Shown here: positions 1 through 6,706 of the stretch, piece by piece
Position numbering within the stretch: position 1 is the first letter of the stretch
Layout of the letters: every line of letters starts with the position of its first letter
Assembly (NCBI GenBank): GCA_028284845.1
Contig: JANQQY010000011.1
Span: forward strand, 1 to 11,136
DNA: 11,136 bases
DNA from: Spirochaetales bacterium
GTDB taxonomy: Bacteria; Spirochaetota; Spirochaetia; DSM-27196; SLST01
Direction: 5' to 3'
Position numbers and translations under genes: made by a program
The notes under the pieces: generated by a model
Told to the model about the DNA's origin: nothing
The model's input: only the letters and a program-made list of their open reading frames with translations
The model's database searches: none

Positions 1-1171
1 GGCCGGCGCGACCGGCCTGCTGCCAGGCTGACGCCACCGATCCCGGGTATCCGCCAAGAATCGCAGCGTCGAGACCTCCGATGTCGATACCCAGCTCAAG
101 CGCATTGGTGGACACCACACCGTGAATCGACCCATCGCGAAGGCCCTTCTCGATCGCGCGCCGCTCGCTCGGCAGATATCCGCCGCGGTAGGCCTCAACG
201 CGGATTCGTTCGTTCTCGTTGTACATATTCTCAAGAGTGCCGTTGATGTAGCTCGCAATTAGTTCGGTGCGAACCCGAGATCGGCTGAAGACGATGGTTT
301 TCACCCTCTCGCGAAGGAGCTTGAGAGCGAGCTTCTGAGCTTCATTCACCACACCGCGCCTGATGCCCTGCACACGATCGACCAGAGGCGGGTTGTAGAG
401 TACAAGATGCTTCTCGCCACTCGGGGCACCGTTGCGATCAATGAGATGCATCTCCTTCTCAACAACACGGCTCGCGAGCTCGCCCGGATTCCCAATCGTA
501 GCTGAACAGCAGATAAAGACCGGATCCGAGCCGTAGAATCGTGTGATGCGCCGGAGGCGTCGTATCAGGTTGGTCATGTGTGAGCCGAAGATTCCGCGGT
601 AGGTGTGAACCTCGTCGATCACAACGAACTTCAGGTTTCGGAGGAACTTGATCCACTTGGGATGGTTCGGTAGGACGCCGGCGTGAAGCATGTCGGGGTT
701 CGAGATCACAATCTGGCCCTTGTCGCGGGCGGAGACTCGAAGTGAGACCGGCGTGTCCCCGTCGTAGGTGACGATCTTGACGCCAAGGTCGCCGGCCAAG
801 ACCGACTCGTTCAGCTCAGACTGTTGGTCCTGGCTGAGTGCCTTTGTTGGAAAGAGATAGAGGGCGCGGCTCTCCGGGCTCTCGAGAATGGTCTGGAGGA
901 CGGCGAGGTTGTAGCAGAGCGTCTTGCCGGAGGCAGTTGGGGTGACGACGACTACGTCTTTGCCGGCACGGGCGGCATCGAATGCTTCTGCTTGATGCGA
1001 GTAGAGCCTGTCGATTCCACGCTCAGCAAGCGCATTCTTGAGGATCGGCGCAATGTCAGACGGAAGCGGAGCGTAGCTTCCTTCTCGCGGATCGATGCGT
1101 TCCCACCGCGTGACGCAAGACATAAACGACTCGTCTGACTTGAGCGAGTCGATGAGATCGTACATATCCAA
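1..1171 (-). CDS. mrfA: MrfA/YprA-like DEAD/DEAH-box helicase, N-terminal 390 codons (3' end outside window)
   Basis: This is a superfamily 2 ATP-dependent helicase, read by translating the minus strand from a TTG at 1171. Visible motifs are a Q-motif-like SHQ (residues 58-60), Walker A TPTASGKT (77-84), the DEVH box (186-189), motif III SATIGNP (223-229), motif V TNALELGIDIG (355-365) and the start of motif VI, QQAGRAG (384-390), where the window ends. The approach to Walker A (ending VVVVTPTASGKTLCYN) matches the Bacillus subtilis YprA/MrfA family, which acts in repair of mitomycin-type DNA damage and normally carries a C-terminal zinc-binding DUF1998 region; that part is not in the window. 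TTG 1171 is preferred because GGGAGGGG lies 8 bases upstream; ATG 1165 is the alternative. The gene is divergent from glgC. An Lhr- or Hrq1-like helicase is possible, but the YprA-like sequence makes MrfA more likely. Confidence 0.88.
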   Translation of the reverse strand, partial: MDMYDLIDSLKSDESFMSCVTRWERIDPREGSYAPLPSDIAPILKNALAERGIDRLYSHQAEAFDAARAGKDVVVVTPTASGKTLCYNLAVLQTILESPESRALYLFPTKALSQDQQSELNESVLAGDLGVKIVTYDGDTPVSLRVSARDKGQIVISNPDMLHAGVLPNHPKWIKFLRNLKFVVIDEVHTYRGIFGSHMTNLIRRLRRITRFYGSDPVFICCSATIGNPGELASRVVEKEMHLIDRNGAPSGEKHLVLYNPPLVDRVQGIRRGVVNEAQKLALKLLRERVKTIVFSRSRVRTELIASYINGTLENMYNENERIRVEAYRGGYLPSERRAIEKGLRDGSIHGVVSTNALELGIDIGGLDAAILGGYPGSVASAWQQAGRAG

Positions 1172-1179
1172 TGCCGATA

Positions 1180-1198
1180 CCCCTCCCACCCCATAGTA
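1180..1198 (-). promoter_or_regulatory. Shine-Dalgarno and weak -10 candidate for the helicase gene
   Basis: On the minus strand GGGAGGGG occupies 1187-1180, eight bases before TTG 1171 and fourteen before ATG 1165, which favours the TTG start. A -10-like TACTAT lies at 1198-1193, but no convincing -35 precedes it (only GTGTGA at 18-base spacing). The ribosome site is well supported; the promoter is tentative. Confidence 0.45.
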
Positions 1199-1230
1199 AT
1201 CGTTTTTGCAGAATGCTCACACGGTTCAGA

Positions 1231-1259
1231 TTGACCGCTCGTATCCGGTGCCGTAGACT
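1231..1259 (+). promoter_or_regulatory. Sigma-70-type promoter of glgC, predicted to give a leaderless transcript
   Basis: TTGACC (1231-1236, five of six to consensus) is followed after exactly 17 bases by TAGACT (1254-1259, four of six). Six bases (GATCGC) separate the -10 from the GTG start at 1266, so the expected transcription start falls on or beside the first base of the start codon. No Shine-Dalgarno precedes the GTG. The ten bases TTGACCGCTC recur at the same place in front of secA. The -10 itself contains an in-frame TAG (1254-1256), which rules out a start further upstream. Confidence 0.6.
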
Positions 1260-1265
1260 GATCGC

Positions 1266-2549
1266 GTGTCCAGAGAGAGTGTGTTGACGATCGTACTTGG
1301 CGGCGGTAAGGGCACGCGGCTTTATCCGCTTACTCAGAATCGCGCAAAGCCGGCGGTCCCGTTCGGCGGGAAGTATCGGCTCGTTGACATCCCCCTTTCG
1401 AACAGCATCAACGCCGGATTCAAGAACATCTACGTCCTCACACAGTTCAATACGGCGTCACTGCATCTCCACATCGCCAACACCTACATCTTTGACGGCT
1501 TCACCCGCGGGTTCGTGGAGATCCTCGCCGCGGAGCAGACCTTCGACCATGAGGGTTGGTACGAGGGCACAGGCGATGCGGTGCGGAAGAACTTCATGCA
1601 CTTTCGCACGCAGTCCCCCGACCACTACCTGATCCTGAGCGGTGACCAGCTCTATCGGATGGATCTGGAGGAGTTCTTTCGACACCATCTCGAGAACGAC
1701 AACGATGTGACAATCGCTGCGACAACCGTGACGCGGGAGGAGGCAGTCTCCCTCGGAATTCTCACTGTGGACAAACGCGGACGAATCAGCGAGTTCACGG
1801 AGAAGCCGCCGCTCTCGCAGAATATCGACCACATGCGAATCCCCGCAGCACTCCACCCCAAGGCCGAGCATCACGCCGCGGGGCGCGAGTATCTGGCATC
1901 CATGGGCATCTACTGCTTCAAGGCGTCCGCGCTCGAGAAGGGTCTGGACAACCACCTCACCGACTTTGGGAAGGAGATCATCCCTCTGATGATTCAGGAC
2001 GGGACGGCCGGTGCTTACGTCTACTCGGGATTCTGGGAAGACATTGGAACGATCAAGAACTTCTACGAGACAAACCTCAACCTTGCATCGATCCACCCGG
2101 AGTTCAACTTCTACCTTGAGCACTCGCCCATCTACACACGCAAGCGCGACCTTCCGGCTTCCAAGTTCAACGCGTGCACGCTCTCAAACACGATCACTGC
2201 CGACGGATGCATCATCACCGACGCGAGCATCTCTGAATCGGTTGTTGGAATTCGAACGGTGATCGAGCACGGCTCCGAGCTCAAGGGTGTCATCTGCATG
2301 GGTGCCGACCACTACGAGTCCGGAACTCAGCAAGAGCTCAATCGTGAGATGGACATCCCGAACCTTGGCATAGGCGCCGGCACGAGGATTCACAACGCGA
2401 TCATCGACAAGGACGCCCGGATTGGAGCCGAATGCCGAATCGGGCTCGACTCAGTACCGGAAGACGGCGACTACGGCGACTACCACGTACGGGACGGGAT
2501 CGTCATCGTGCCAAAAAACGGGATCATACGGTCGGGTACAAAGATCTAG
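1266..2549 (+). CDS. glgC: Glucose-1-phosphate adenylyltransferase (ADP-glucose pyrophosphorylase)
   Basis: GlgC makes ADP-glucose from glucose-1-phosphate and ATP, the committed step of glycogen synthesis in the cytosol. The 427-residue product has the nucleotidyltransferase core: LGGGKGTRLYPLT (11-23), KPAVPFGGKYR (28-38), EGTGDAVRKN (100-109), SGDQLYRMD with the catalytic aspartate (125-133), the sugar-phosphate loop FTEKP (177-181), ASMGIYCF (211-218) and WEDIGTIKNFYE (257-268). A left-handed beta-helix domain fills about 290-427. IYTRKRDLPASK and the C-terminal GIVIVPKNGII, with its lysine, resemble the cyanobacterial/plant subfamily, where this lysine region binds 3-phosphoglycerate; the effector here is inference. 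GTG 1266 is the first start after an in-frame stop at 1254; GTG 1281 is a less likely alternative. No glgA or glgB is adjacent. The stop overlaps the convergent Nudix gene. Confidence 0.95.
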   Translation: MSRESVLTIVLGGGKGTRLYPLTQNRAKPAVPFGGKYRLVDIPLSNSINAGFKNIYVLTQFNTASLHLHIANTYIFDGFTRGFVEILAAEQTFDHEGWYEGTGDAVRKNFMHFRTQSPDHYLILSGDQLYRMDLEEFFRHHLENDNDVTIAATTVTREEAVSLGILTVDKRGRISEFTEKPPLSQNIDHMRIPAALHPKAEHHAAGREYLASMGIYCFKASALEKGLDNHLTDFGKEIIPLMIQDGTAGAYVYSGFWEDIGTIKNFYETNLNLASIHPEFNFYLEHSPIYTRKRDLPASKFNACTLSNTITADGCIITDASISESVVGIRTVIEHGSELKGVICMGADHYESGTQQELNREMDIPNLGIGAGTRIHNAIIDKDARIGAECRIGLDSVPEDGDYGDYHVRDGIVIVPKNGIIRSGTKI

Positions 2550-2950
2550 CCCTGCTCGAGGAGTCCGACATTCTCAAGCAATGACCGATCTGAGGGGGCG
2601 AGGTTCAACGCGGCAGCCTCCGATGGGTGGAGAAAAGCCGCCTCAACGTGTTCGGCGAGATTGAGTCGAGGCAAGAGGTCTTCCGGATCTTTCGTCGCCA
2701 CCCAATAACCAGTAAGCAGGAATTCCACTCCGCGATGTTCAAAGCGCGCTTCGCCGGCAACCGGTCCCACCGTTGCCGTGAGCCGTAGTTCCTCATCAAG
2801 CTCGCGCGCCAGCCCCTGCTCACGCGACTCACCGGGATCCACCTTGCCGCCGGGCAGCTCCCAGCACTCTCCAAGATCGCCACCGGGAGGGCGCTTTACA
2901 AAGAGGAGCCTCTGACCGTGCGCGATGAGGGCTGCGGTTGATTCTCGCAT
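2546..2950 (-). CDS. MutT-like Nudix hydrolase
   Basis: This 134-residue protein is a small Nudix hydrolase, a family that cleaves nucleoside diphosphates linked to another moiety, such as oxidised nucleotides. The Nudix box is at 35-57: G35, E41 five residues on, then REL(D)EE at 49-54 with the metal-binding glutamates E50, E53 and E54. The usual glycine near the end of the box is Arg56. The segment before it (CWELPGGKVDPGES) is typical of the MutT/NudG type, but the substrate cannot be read from sequence. It is the last gene of the leftward unit; its ATG directly follows the TAG of the gene before it, with only a distant GGAG, so translational coupling is likely. Its TAG and the TAG of glgC share the tetranucleotide CTAG at 2546-2549. 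Confidence 0.87.
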   Translation of the reverse strand: MRESTAALIAHGQRLLFVKRPPGGDLGECWELPGGKVDPGESREQGLARELDEELRLTATVGPVAGEARFEHRGVEFLLTGYWVATKDPEDLLPRLNLAEHVEAAFLHPSEAAALNLAPSDRSLLENVGLLEQG

Positions 2951-3364
2951 CTACAGGAACAGCACTCCGTGAAAGAGAAAGTGCAGGGTCGCGATCACCA
3001 AACCAAGGTAGGAGATGGGAGCGGCATTGTGCAGGAACGTCCTGTCCATGCGCTCGACAAAGGCTGATTCGACCGTCGCCCTCGCCTTGTAGAACAAGAG
3101 CAAGAGGGTGAACCCGAGTACGAGGCCGGCACCTCCGGGCACCAGATTTCCAAGTATCACCATTTGATTCTCGTGGACAAAGAGCAGCTGAAAGAGTCCA
3201 ACGAGGGCCGTCACGATCCCAAGCCCGAGCTGAAACCCCGAACGGGTGAACGATTCGCGCGAGAGTAGCGAACTGATCCGGAGACGCTCATCCAAGGCTT
3301 CGTAGCCGACTGAGACACTCGCAAGTACGAGCGTCACCACGGAGAGCAGGTAGACCTGATACAT
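2951..3364 (-). CDS. Small four-helix membrane protein of unknown function
   Basis: I do not recognise this 137-residue protein. It reads as an integral membrane protein with four hydrophobic segments at about 1-20, 44-64, 69-92 and 114-137. A polar, charged stretch separates the first two (YEALDERLRISSLLSRESFTR) and another precedes the last (KARATVESAFVERMDR). It has no signal peptide cleavage site, cysteine or obvious catalytic motif. The ATG at 3364 is well placed, with GAGGAG (3375-3370) five bases upstream. The stop abuts the Nudix start with no gap and the one-helix protein gene ends 41 bases upstream, so it sits in the same leftward unit. A role at the inner membrane is inference. Confidence 0.75.
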   Translation of the reverse strand: MYQVYLLSVVTLVLASVSVGYEALDERLRISSLLSRESFTRSGFQLGLGIVTALVGLFQLLFVHENQMVILGNLVPGGAGLVLGFTLLLLFYKARATVESAFVERMDRTFLHNAAPISYLGLVIATLHFLFHGVLFL

Positions 3365-3405
3365 CTTGGCTCCTCAGTCGAGCATAGCTTTGGCTTCATG
3401 CGCGG

Positions 3406-3906
3406 TCAACGATCAATCCGGAGCTCGATTGATTCCGTTGCCTCACCAATCGCAATGGTGACAGAGACGCGGTCGGCCTCCGTATCCGGCCCTGTCCAGG
3501 GAAGAACGATCCGAGTAACGGTGGGAAATGAGACGTTGACCGGAAGCACGTCGGTCGCGGTGGATTCGTCCGGCCAGACAAGCGTCAGAAGTGACTCCGC
3601 TCCGGTGGGCGGAACCGAATCCTCATTGGTTCGAGTCGTTGTAACGGTGAGATAGAGTCCCTCATCAAAAAGAAAGGCTGATCCGGTGACCTCGTAGCCA
3701 TCAAACTCTGCTCTGGCCGGTTGCGGTCGAAAGAGGAAGAGGTAGAGGAGGAACATCAGAAGGACGAGGCTCACATCCAGAAGGATGATGGTCAGCGATC
3801 GATTCCTGCGGAAAATGCCTCCGGTCTGGGGTTCCGGCCGGTCGGGACGCTGCGCAAGCCGTTCCTCTCGATTGTAGTGATAGCCGGACGGGCTATGGTC
3901 GACCAT
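3406..3906 (-). CDS. Single-pass membrane protein with extracytoplasmic domain, unknown function
   Basis: This 166-residue protein matches no family I can name. Residues 1-37 are polar and basic, with several prolines (RPDRPEPQTGG at 20-30 and FRRNR at 32-36). One strong transmembrane helix follows at about 38-59 (LTIILLDVSLVLLMFLLYLF). The remaining hundred or so residues are rich in Val, Thr and Ser in alternating pattern, which suggests a beta-sandwich-like domain outside the cytoplasm; the arginines before the helix fit an N-in topology. ATG 3906 is chosen over the TTG at 3909 because GGGGAGG (3919-3913) lies six bases before the ATG. The start overlaps the 3' end of nnr by 14 bases, so the two are probably translated from one mRNA. 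Confidence 0.72.
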   Translation of the reverse strand: MVDHSPSGYHYNREERLAQRPDRPEPQTGGIFRRNRSLTIILLDVSLVLLMFLLYLFLFRPQPARAEFDGYEVTGSAFLFDEGLYLTVTTTRTNEDSVPPTGAESLLTLVWPDESTATDVLPVNVSFPTVTRIVLPWTGPDTEADRVSVTIAIGEATESIELRIDR

Positions 3907-5419
3907 CAAGAACCTCCCCTATGGCAGAGGGCAGCTCCTCAGCCGTAAAAAAACCCTCTCGCGCTCGCACACGTTTGCCGGCCTCCTGGTGGGCGAGCAC
4001 CGCAGATAGCGCAGCCTCAAAGGGCTCACACCCGGACGCCATCAGCCCTCCAATCGCCCCAGCGAGCACGTCCCCCGATCCGGCCGTTGCGAGAGCGGCG
4101 TTCAAGCCGTCTACGAGGGCGCGGCGGCCGCCCGGGGTCACAATGCAGGTGGCGGCTCCCTTCGCGACGACGACCACGCCGAGCATTTGCGCGATCGTTG
4201 CCGCGCATTCGAATTCGGATGCGGGCTCACACTCGATCTCCATCGCTTCCGCGAGCGCTCGAAGCTCACCTGGATGGGGAGTCACGACCCAGCTTCCCTC
4301 TCTCAAACTTCCCGTCTTCGGCGTCGAAGGACGTTCGCCCAGGTCTCCATCATGAAGCATCGCGGCAAGGGCGTGGATTCCGTCGGCATCGATGACCCCC
4401 GAGGATGGTGATGCGAGTAGTGCCTGAAGAAGCTCCGATCGATCGTGACTTCTGCCCCAGCCGGGACCAATGACCAGTGTCTCCCAGGGCGCACTCGCCT
4501 CTGCGACAGATCGACTCATGACGGAGAGGGAGCGTGATTCGATCGATGGGAGAAGAGAGCCGTCCGCGACGATCCGCACGAGGCCTGCGCGCGATCGAAG
4601 TGCCGAATACGCGGCCAAGAGCGGAGCTCCGGTCATGCCGGGTGACCCACCAACCACCTCGACACGCCCGCGAACTCCCTTGTGCGCGGCTTCGGAGACC
4701 GGTGCGAGGACTCGAGGAAGGTCGTCCAGGGTGTAGATCCGTGATCCGTGGCAGACCTCGTCAAGCAATGCGGTAGGAAACCCAATGGCAACCTGCTCAA
4801 TCACGCCGCAATGGCCACGCGCCGGTGGCGAGTAGCAGACGCTCTTCGCCGCACCGAGCTCGAGGGTATAGGTAGCCTTGACGATCGATTCGCCGGGCCG
4901 CCAGGTGGAGGAGAGCCCACTCGGTAGATCAAGGCTCACGACATCAGAGGAGGAACGGTTCACGAGTTCGACGAGTTGATCGATCGGCGCTCGGATCGCT
5001 CCGGATGCACCTGAACCAAGGAGTCCGTCGACGATGAGTCCGGCAGACGAAAGCACGCGCTCGGCCTCCTCCGGCGACTCCTCAAAAGCGACCGTCTGAA
5101 CGCCGAGCTGCCTGACGCTTCGCAGGTGGAGCGCAGCCGGAGTCGCTGCATGAGGAGTCGCGCTGATCACTACCACGACAGCGAACCCCTCGATGCTCGC
5201 GTACCGGGCAAGCACCAGGGCGTCGGCGCCGTTGTTCCCCCTCCCCGCGACGACTGCGAGAACACCGTCCCATTGGAGGCGATCTCGAATGGCCTGCCAG
5301 GCGAGGAGACCGGCGCCTTCCATCAGGACGAGTTCGGGGATTCCGTACGCAGTTTGGGCTCTCTGATCAATCTCTCGGATCTGTTCAATGGTCAAAAGGG
5401 GTGCGCCTACGGCTTTCAC
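3893..5419 (-). CDS. nnr: Bifunctional NAD(P)H-hydrate repair enzyme (epimerase plus ADP/ATP-dependent dehydratase)
   Basis: Nnr repairs NADH and NADPH hydrates: the N-terminal YjeF_N domain epimerises the R form and the C-terminal ribokinase-like domain dehydrates the S form using ADP or ATP. The 508 residues hold both. NnrE motifs are LTIEQIREID (9-18), GRGNNGADAL (59-68), VDGLLGSG (130-137) and the DLPSG loop (164-168). NnrD motifs are HKGVRGRVEVVGGSPGMTGA (246-265), GPGWG, IDADGIHAL, VTPHPGE (379-385), VAKGAATCIV and TAGSGDVLAG with catalytic Asp450. The epimerase loop is usually GNNGGDG, so two glycines are alanine here. The GTG start at 5419 directly follows the TAG of the lipoprotein gene, with GGAG five bases ahead inside that gene. 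The 3' end overlaps the next gene. The protein is expected to be cytosolic. Confidence 0.95.
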   Translation of the reverse strand: MKAVGAPLLTIEQIREIDQRAQTAYGIPELVLMEGAGLLAWQAIRDRLQWDGVLAVVAGRGNNGADALVLARYASIEGFAVVVVISATPHAATPAALHLRSVRQLGVQTVAFEESPEEAERVLSSAGLIVDGLLGSGASGAIRAPIDQLVELVNRSSSDVVSLDLPSGLSSTWRPGESIVKATYTLELGAAKSVCYSPPARGHCGVIEQVAIGFPTALLDEVCHGSRIYTLDDLPRVLAPVSEAAHKGVRGRVEVVGGSPGMTGAPLLAAYSALRSRAGLVRIVADGSLLPSIESRSLSVMSRSVAEASAPWETLVIGPGWGRSHDRSELLQALLASPSSGVIDADGIHALAAMLHDGDLGERPSTPKTGSLREGSWVVTPHPGELRALAEAMEIECEPASEFECAATIAQMLGVVVVAKGAATCIVTPGGRRALVDGLNAALATAGSGDVLAGAIGGLMASGCEPFEAALSAVLAHQEAGKRVRAREGFFTAEELPSAIGEVLDGRP

Positions 5420-6631
5420 CTACTCTCCAAACAATCGATCGGTCCGCCACCAGACAATCTCAACGCGATCACGAAGGGCAAGGAGACCGCCCAGAATGCC
5501 CTCTGCGGAGACGTGAAGATCGCGAATGACGACCTCGTCGTAATCGAGCTCGATGGTCCGGCGACGAACGACTCGGCCGCTTGTGTTCAGAATCATGAGC
5601 TGACTCTGGGTCGAAGTTTCCTGGCTGAGAAGAAAGAGGTGCTCACCGGGCGCGGCACCAAGAAGTTCGTAGGAGAAGACCTCGGACTCACCAAAGGCTT
5701 CGAGCAAGGAGTCTCTGTTCCGGTTCTCGGGGACATCGACAAAGCCTTCATAGCTCCCGTCCTCGATGCTGATCCAGTAGATCCGACTCAGAGTACGGTC
5801 ATTCCATTGCCCGGTGACCATCTCCTCGTCGGTGATGTAGTAATTGACCTTCAAGTAGAGCCGACGCAAGTCGTGGTCGGGTACCACCGATTCAAGCACT
5901 GGTAGTGCGTCGATCTCTTCCGGAATGGGAAGATGCTCCGGACCAATCTCGATTCTGCGGAGCAACGTACCCTCTGAGTCGTACCAGAAGACGATATTTT
6001 TTGGCGGTGCGGCTGTCGTCACGACGATATCATCGCGCGATGTAACATCGATTGACTGGATATACGGGAAAAAACTACCGCCGATCGCCTCCTGCCCGAG
6101 GTAGTCGCTCTGAGTGCCACTCTTGTCAAGACGGACCACAACTCGATTCAGGCGGACTCCAAGATCGTCGTCAATCACGGCGATGCGGTCGGGCACCTGA
6201 TCTTCGATTAAGAGCGTGCCGTCGCTCATCACGGCGACCTCCCCGACCACATTAAAGGGGTACTCAACAGCAAGCCGGTTCGCCTGGACACCGGATGCGT
6301 TCGCCGTCTCCAGCATGATGGGACGTGGGTTCTGGTCAGGATTGTAGTAGAGGGTCACCAGATCGCCGAATGAGGTGAACTCCATGATTCGCCCACCGTG
6401 CCCGCTCGCAACGTAGACAAGCCCGCCTCGAGTTGCGAGTCGTGTTTTTCGGTCGACCGTGCCGGAGTCGAGGAAGAGTTCGACCTCGTCCTCCATCTTT
6501 CCGTACTCGAGCGAGAAGAGTGTCTCCCGGTCCAGCGCTGGGACCCTGGAGTCTCCGCAGGCAACAAGAAACAAGACCGTTGCAGAGAGCAAAAGCATGA
6601 GGCGACGAATACCGCCGCGCAGACTCGGCAT
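5420..6631 (-). CDS. Propeller-like lipoprotein of unknown function
   Basis: The 403-residue product starts with a lipoprotein signal: basic LRGGIRR (4-10), a hydrophobic core (11-21) and the lipobox LVAC with Cys25 as the lipid-modified residue, followed by GDS. Asp at +2 after the cysteine is an inner-membrane retention signal in E. coli, but that rule differs elsewhere. The mature part is mostly beta strand, with repeated units in which a hydrophobic strand ends in an acidic turn (for example VMSDGTLLIEDQVPDRIAVI, ISIEDGSYEGFVDV and MILNTSGRVVRRRTI). This suggests an NHL/6-bladed propeller-like sensor or scaffold; the fold is inference and I cannot name the family. ATG 6631 is preferred over GTG 6637 because the predicted transcript starts between them. 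It is the first gene of the five-gene leftward unit and abuts nnr with zero spacing. Confidence 0.8.
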   Translation of the reverse strand: MPSLRGGIRRLMLLLSATVLFLVACGDSRVPALDRETLFSLEYGKMEDEVELFLDSGTVDRKTRLATRGGLVYVASGHGGRIMEFTSFGDLVTLYYNPDQNPRPIMLETANASGVQANRLAVEYPFNVVGEVAVMSDGTLLIEDQVPDRIAVIDDDLGVRLNRVVVRLDKSGTQSDYLGQEAIGGSFFPYIQSIDVTSRDDIVVTTAAPPKNIVFWYDSEGTLLRRIEIGPEHLPIPEEIDALPVLESVVPDHDLRRLYLKVNYYITDEEMVTGQWNDRTLSRIYWISIEDGSYEGFVDVPENRNRDSLLEAFGESEVFSYELLGAAPGEHLFLLSQETSTQSQLMILNTSGRVVRRRTIELDYDEVVIRDLHVSAEGILGGLLALRDRVEIVWWRTDRLFGE

Positions 6632-6640
6632 GTGCACCTG

Positions 6641-6668
6641 ATACTACCGTCCGGCGAACGAATGTCAA
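6641..6668 (-). promoter_or_regulatory. Promoter of the lipoprotein-nnr-Nudix unit
   Basis: On the minus strand a perfect TTGACA (6668-6663) is followed after 16 bases by TAGTAT (6646-6641, four of six). The expected start is near 6634, about three bases before ATG 6631 and downstream of the alternative GTG 6637. A weak CAGGTG lies just before the ATG but would be mostly outside the transcript. The -35 stands back to back with the secA -35, two bases away. Confidence 0.6.
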
Positions 6669-6670
6669 TC

Positions 6671-6700
6671 TTGACCGCTCTTACGAGAGCCGACTACCTT
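6671..6700 (+). promoter_or_regulatory. Promoter of secA, probably leaderless
   Basis: TTGACC (6671-6676) is followed after 18 bases by TACCTT (6695-6700, three of six). Six bases (TGCATC) separate it from ATG 6707, as in glgC, where the same ten bases TTGACCGCTC occur. No Shine-Dalgarno is visible before the ATG. The -10 is poor, so the case rests mainly on the match with glgC. Confidence 0.45.
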
Positions 6701-6706
6701 TGCATC

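Noticed and set aside
952..1194. 80-codon minus-strand frame beginning at 1194
   Set aside because: It is out of frame with the helicase motifs, which read continuously from 1171.
1231..1240. TTGACCGCTC as a mobile-element end or att-type repeat
   Set aside because: I saw only two copies, both exactly at -35 positions, with no transposase, integrase or target duplication nearby.
1458..2123. 221-codon open frame antisense to glgC
   Set aside because: It is a frame shadow of glgC, without domain features or start signals.
5126..5905. 259-codon open frame on the plus strand across nnr and the lipoprotein gene
   Set aside because: It spans the junction of two well-supported opposite-strand genes and its translation has no recognisable motif.
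6398..6706. Upstream extension of secA to 6398 or 6662
   Set aside because: The extension overlaps the 5' end of the lipoprotein gene and the promoter region; MLQKVIDTLFG at 6707 fits the family N terminus.
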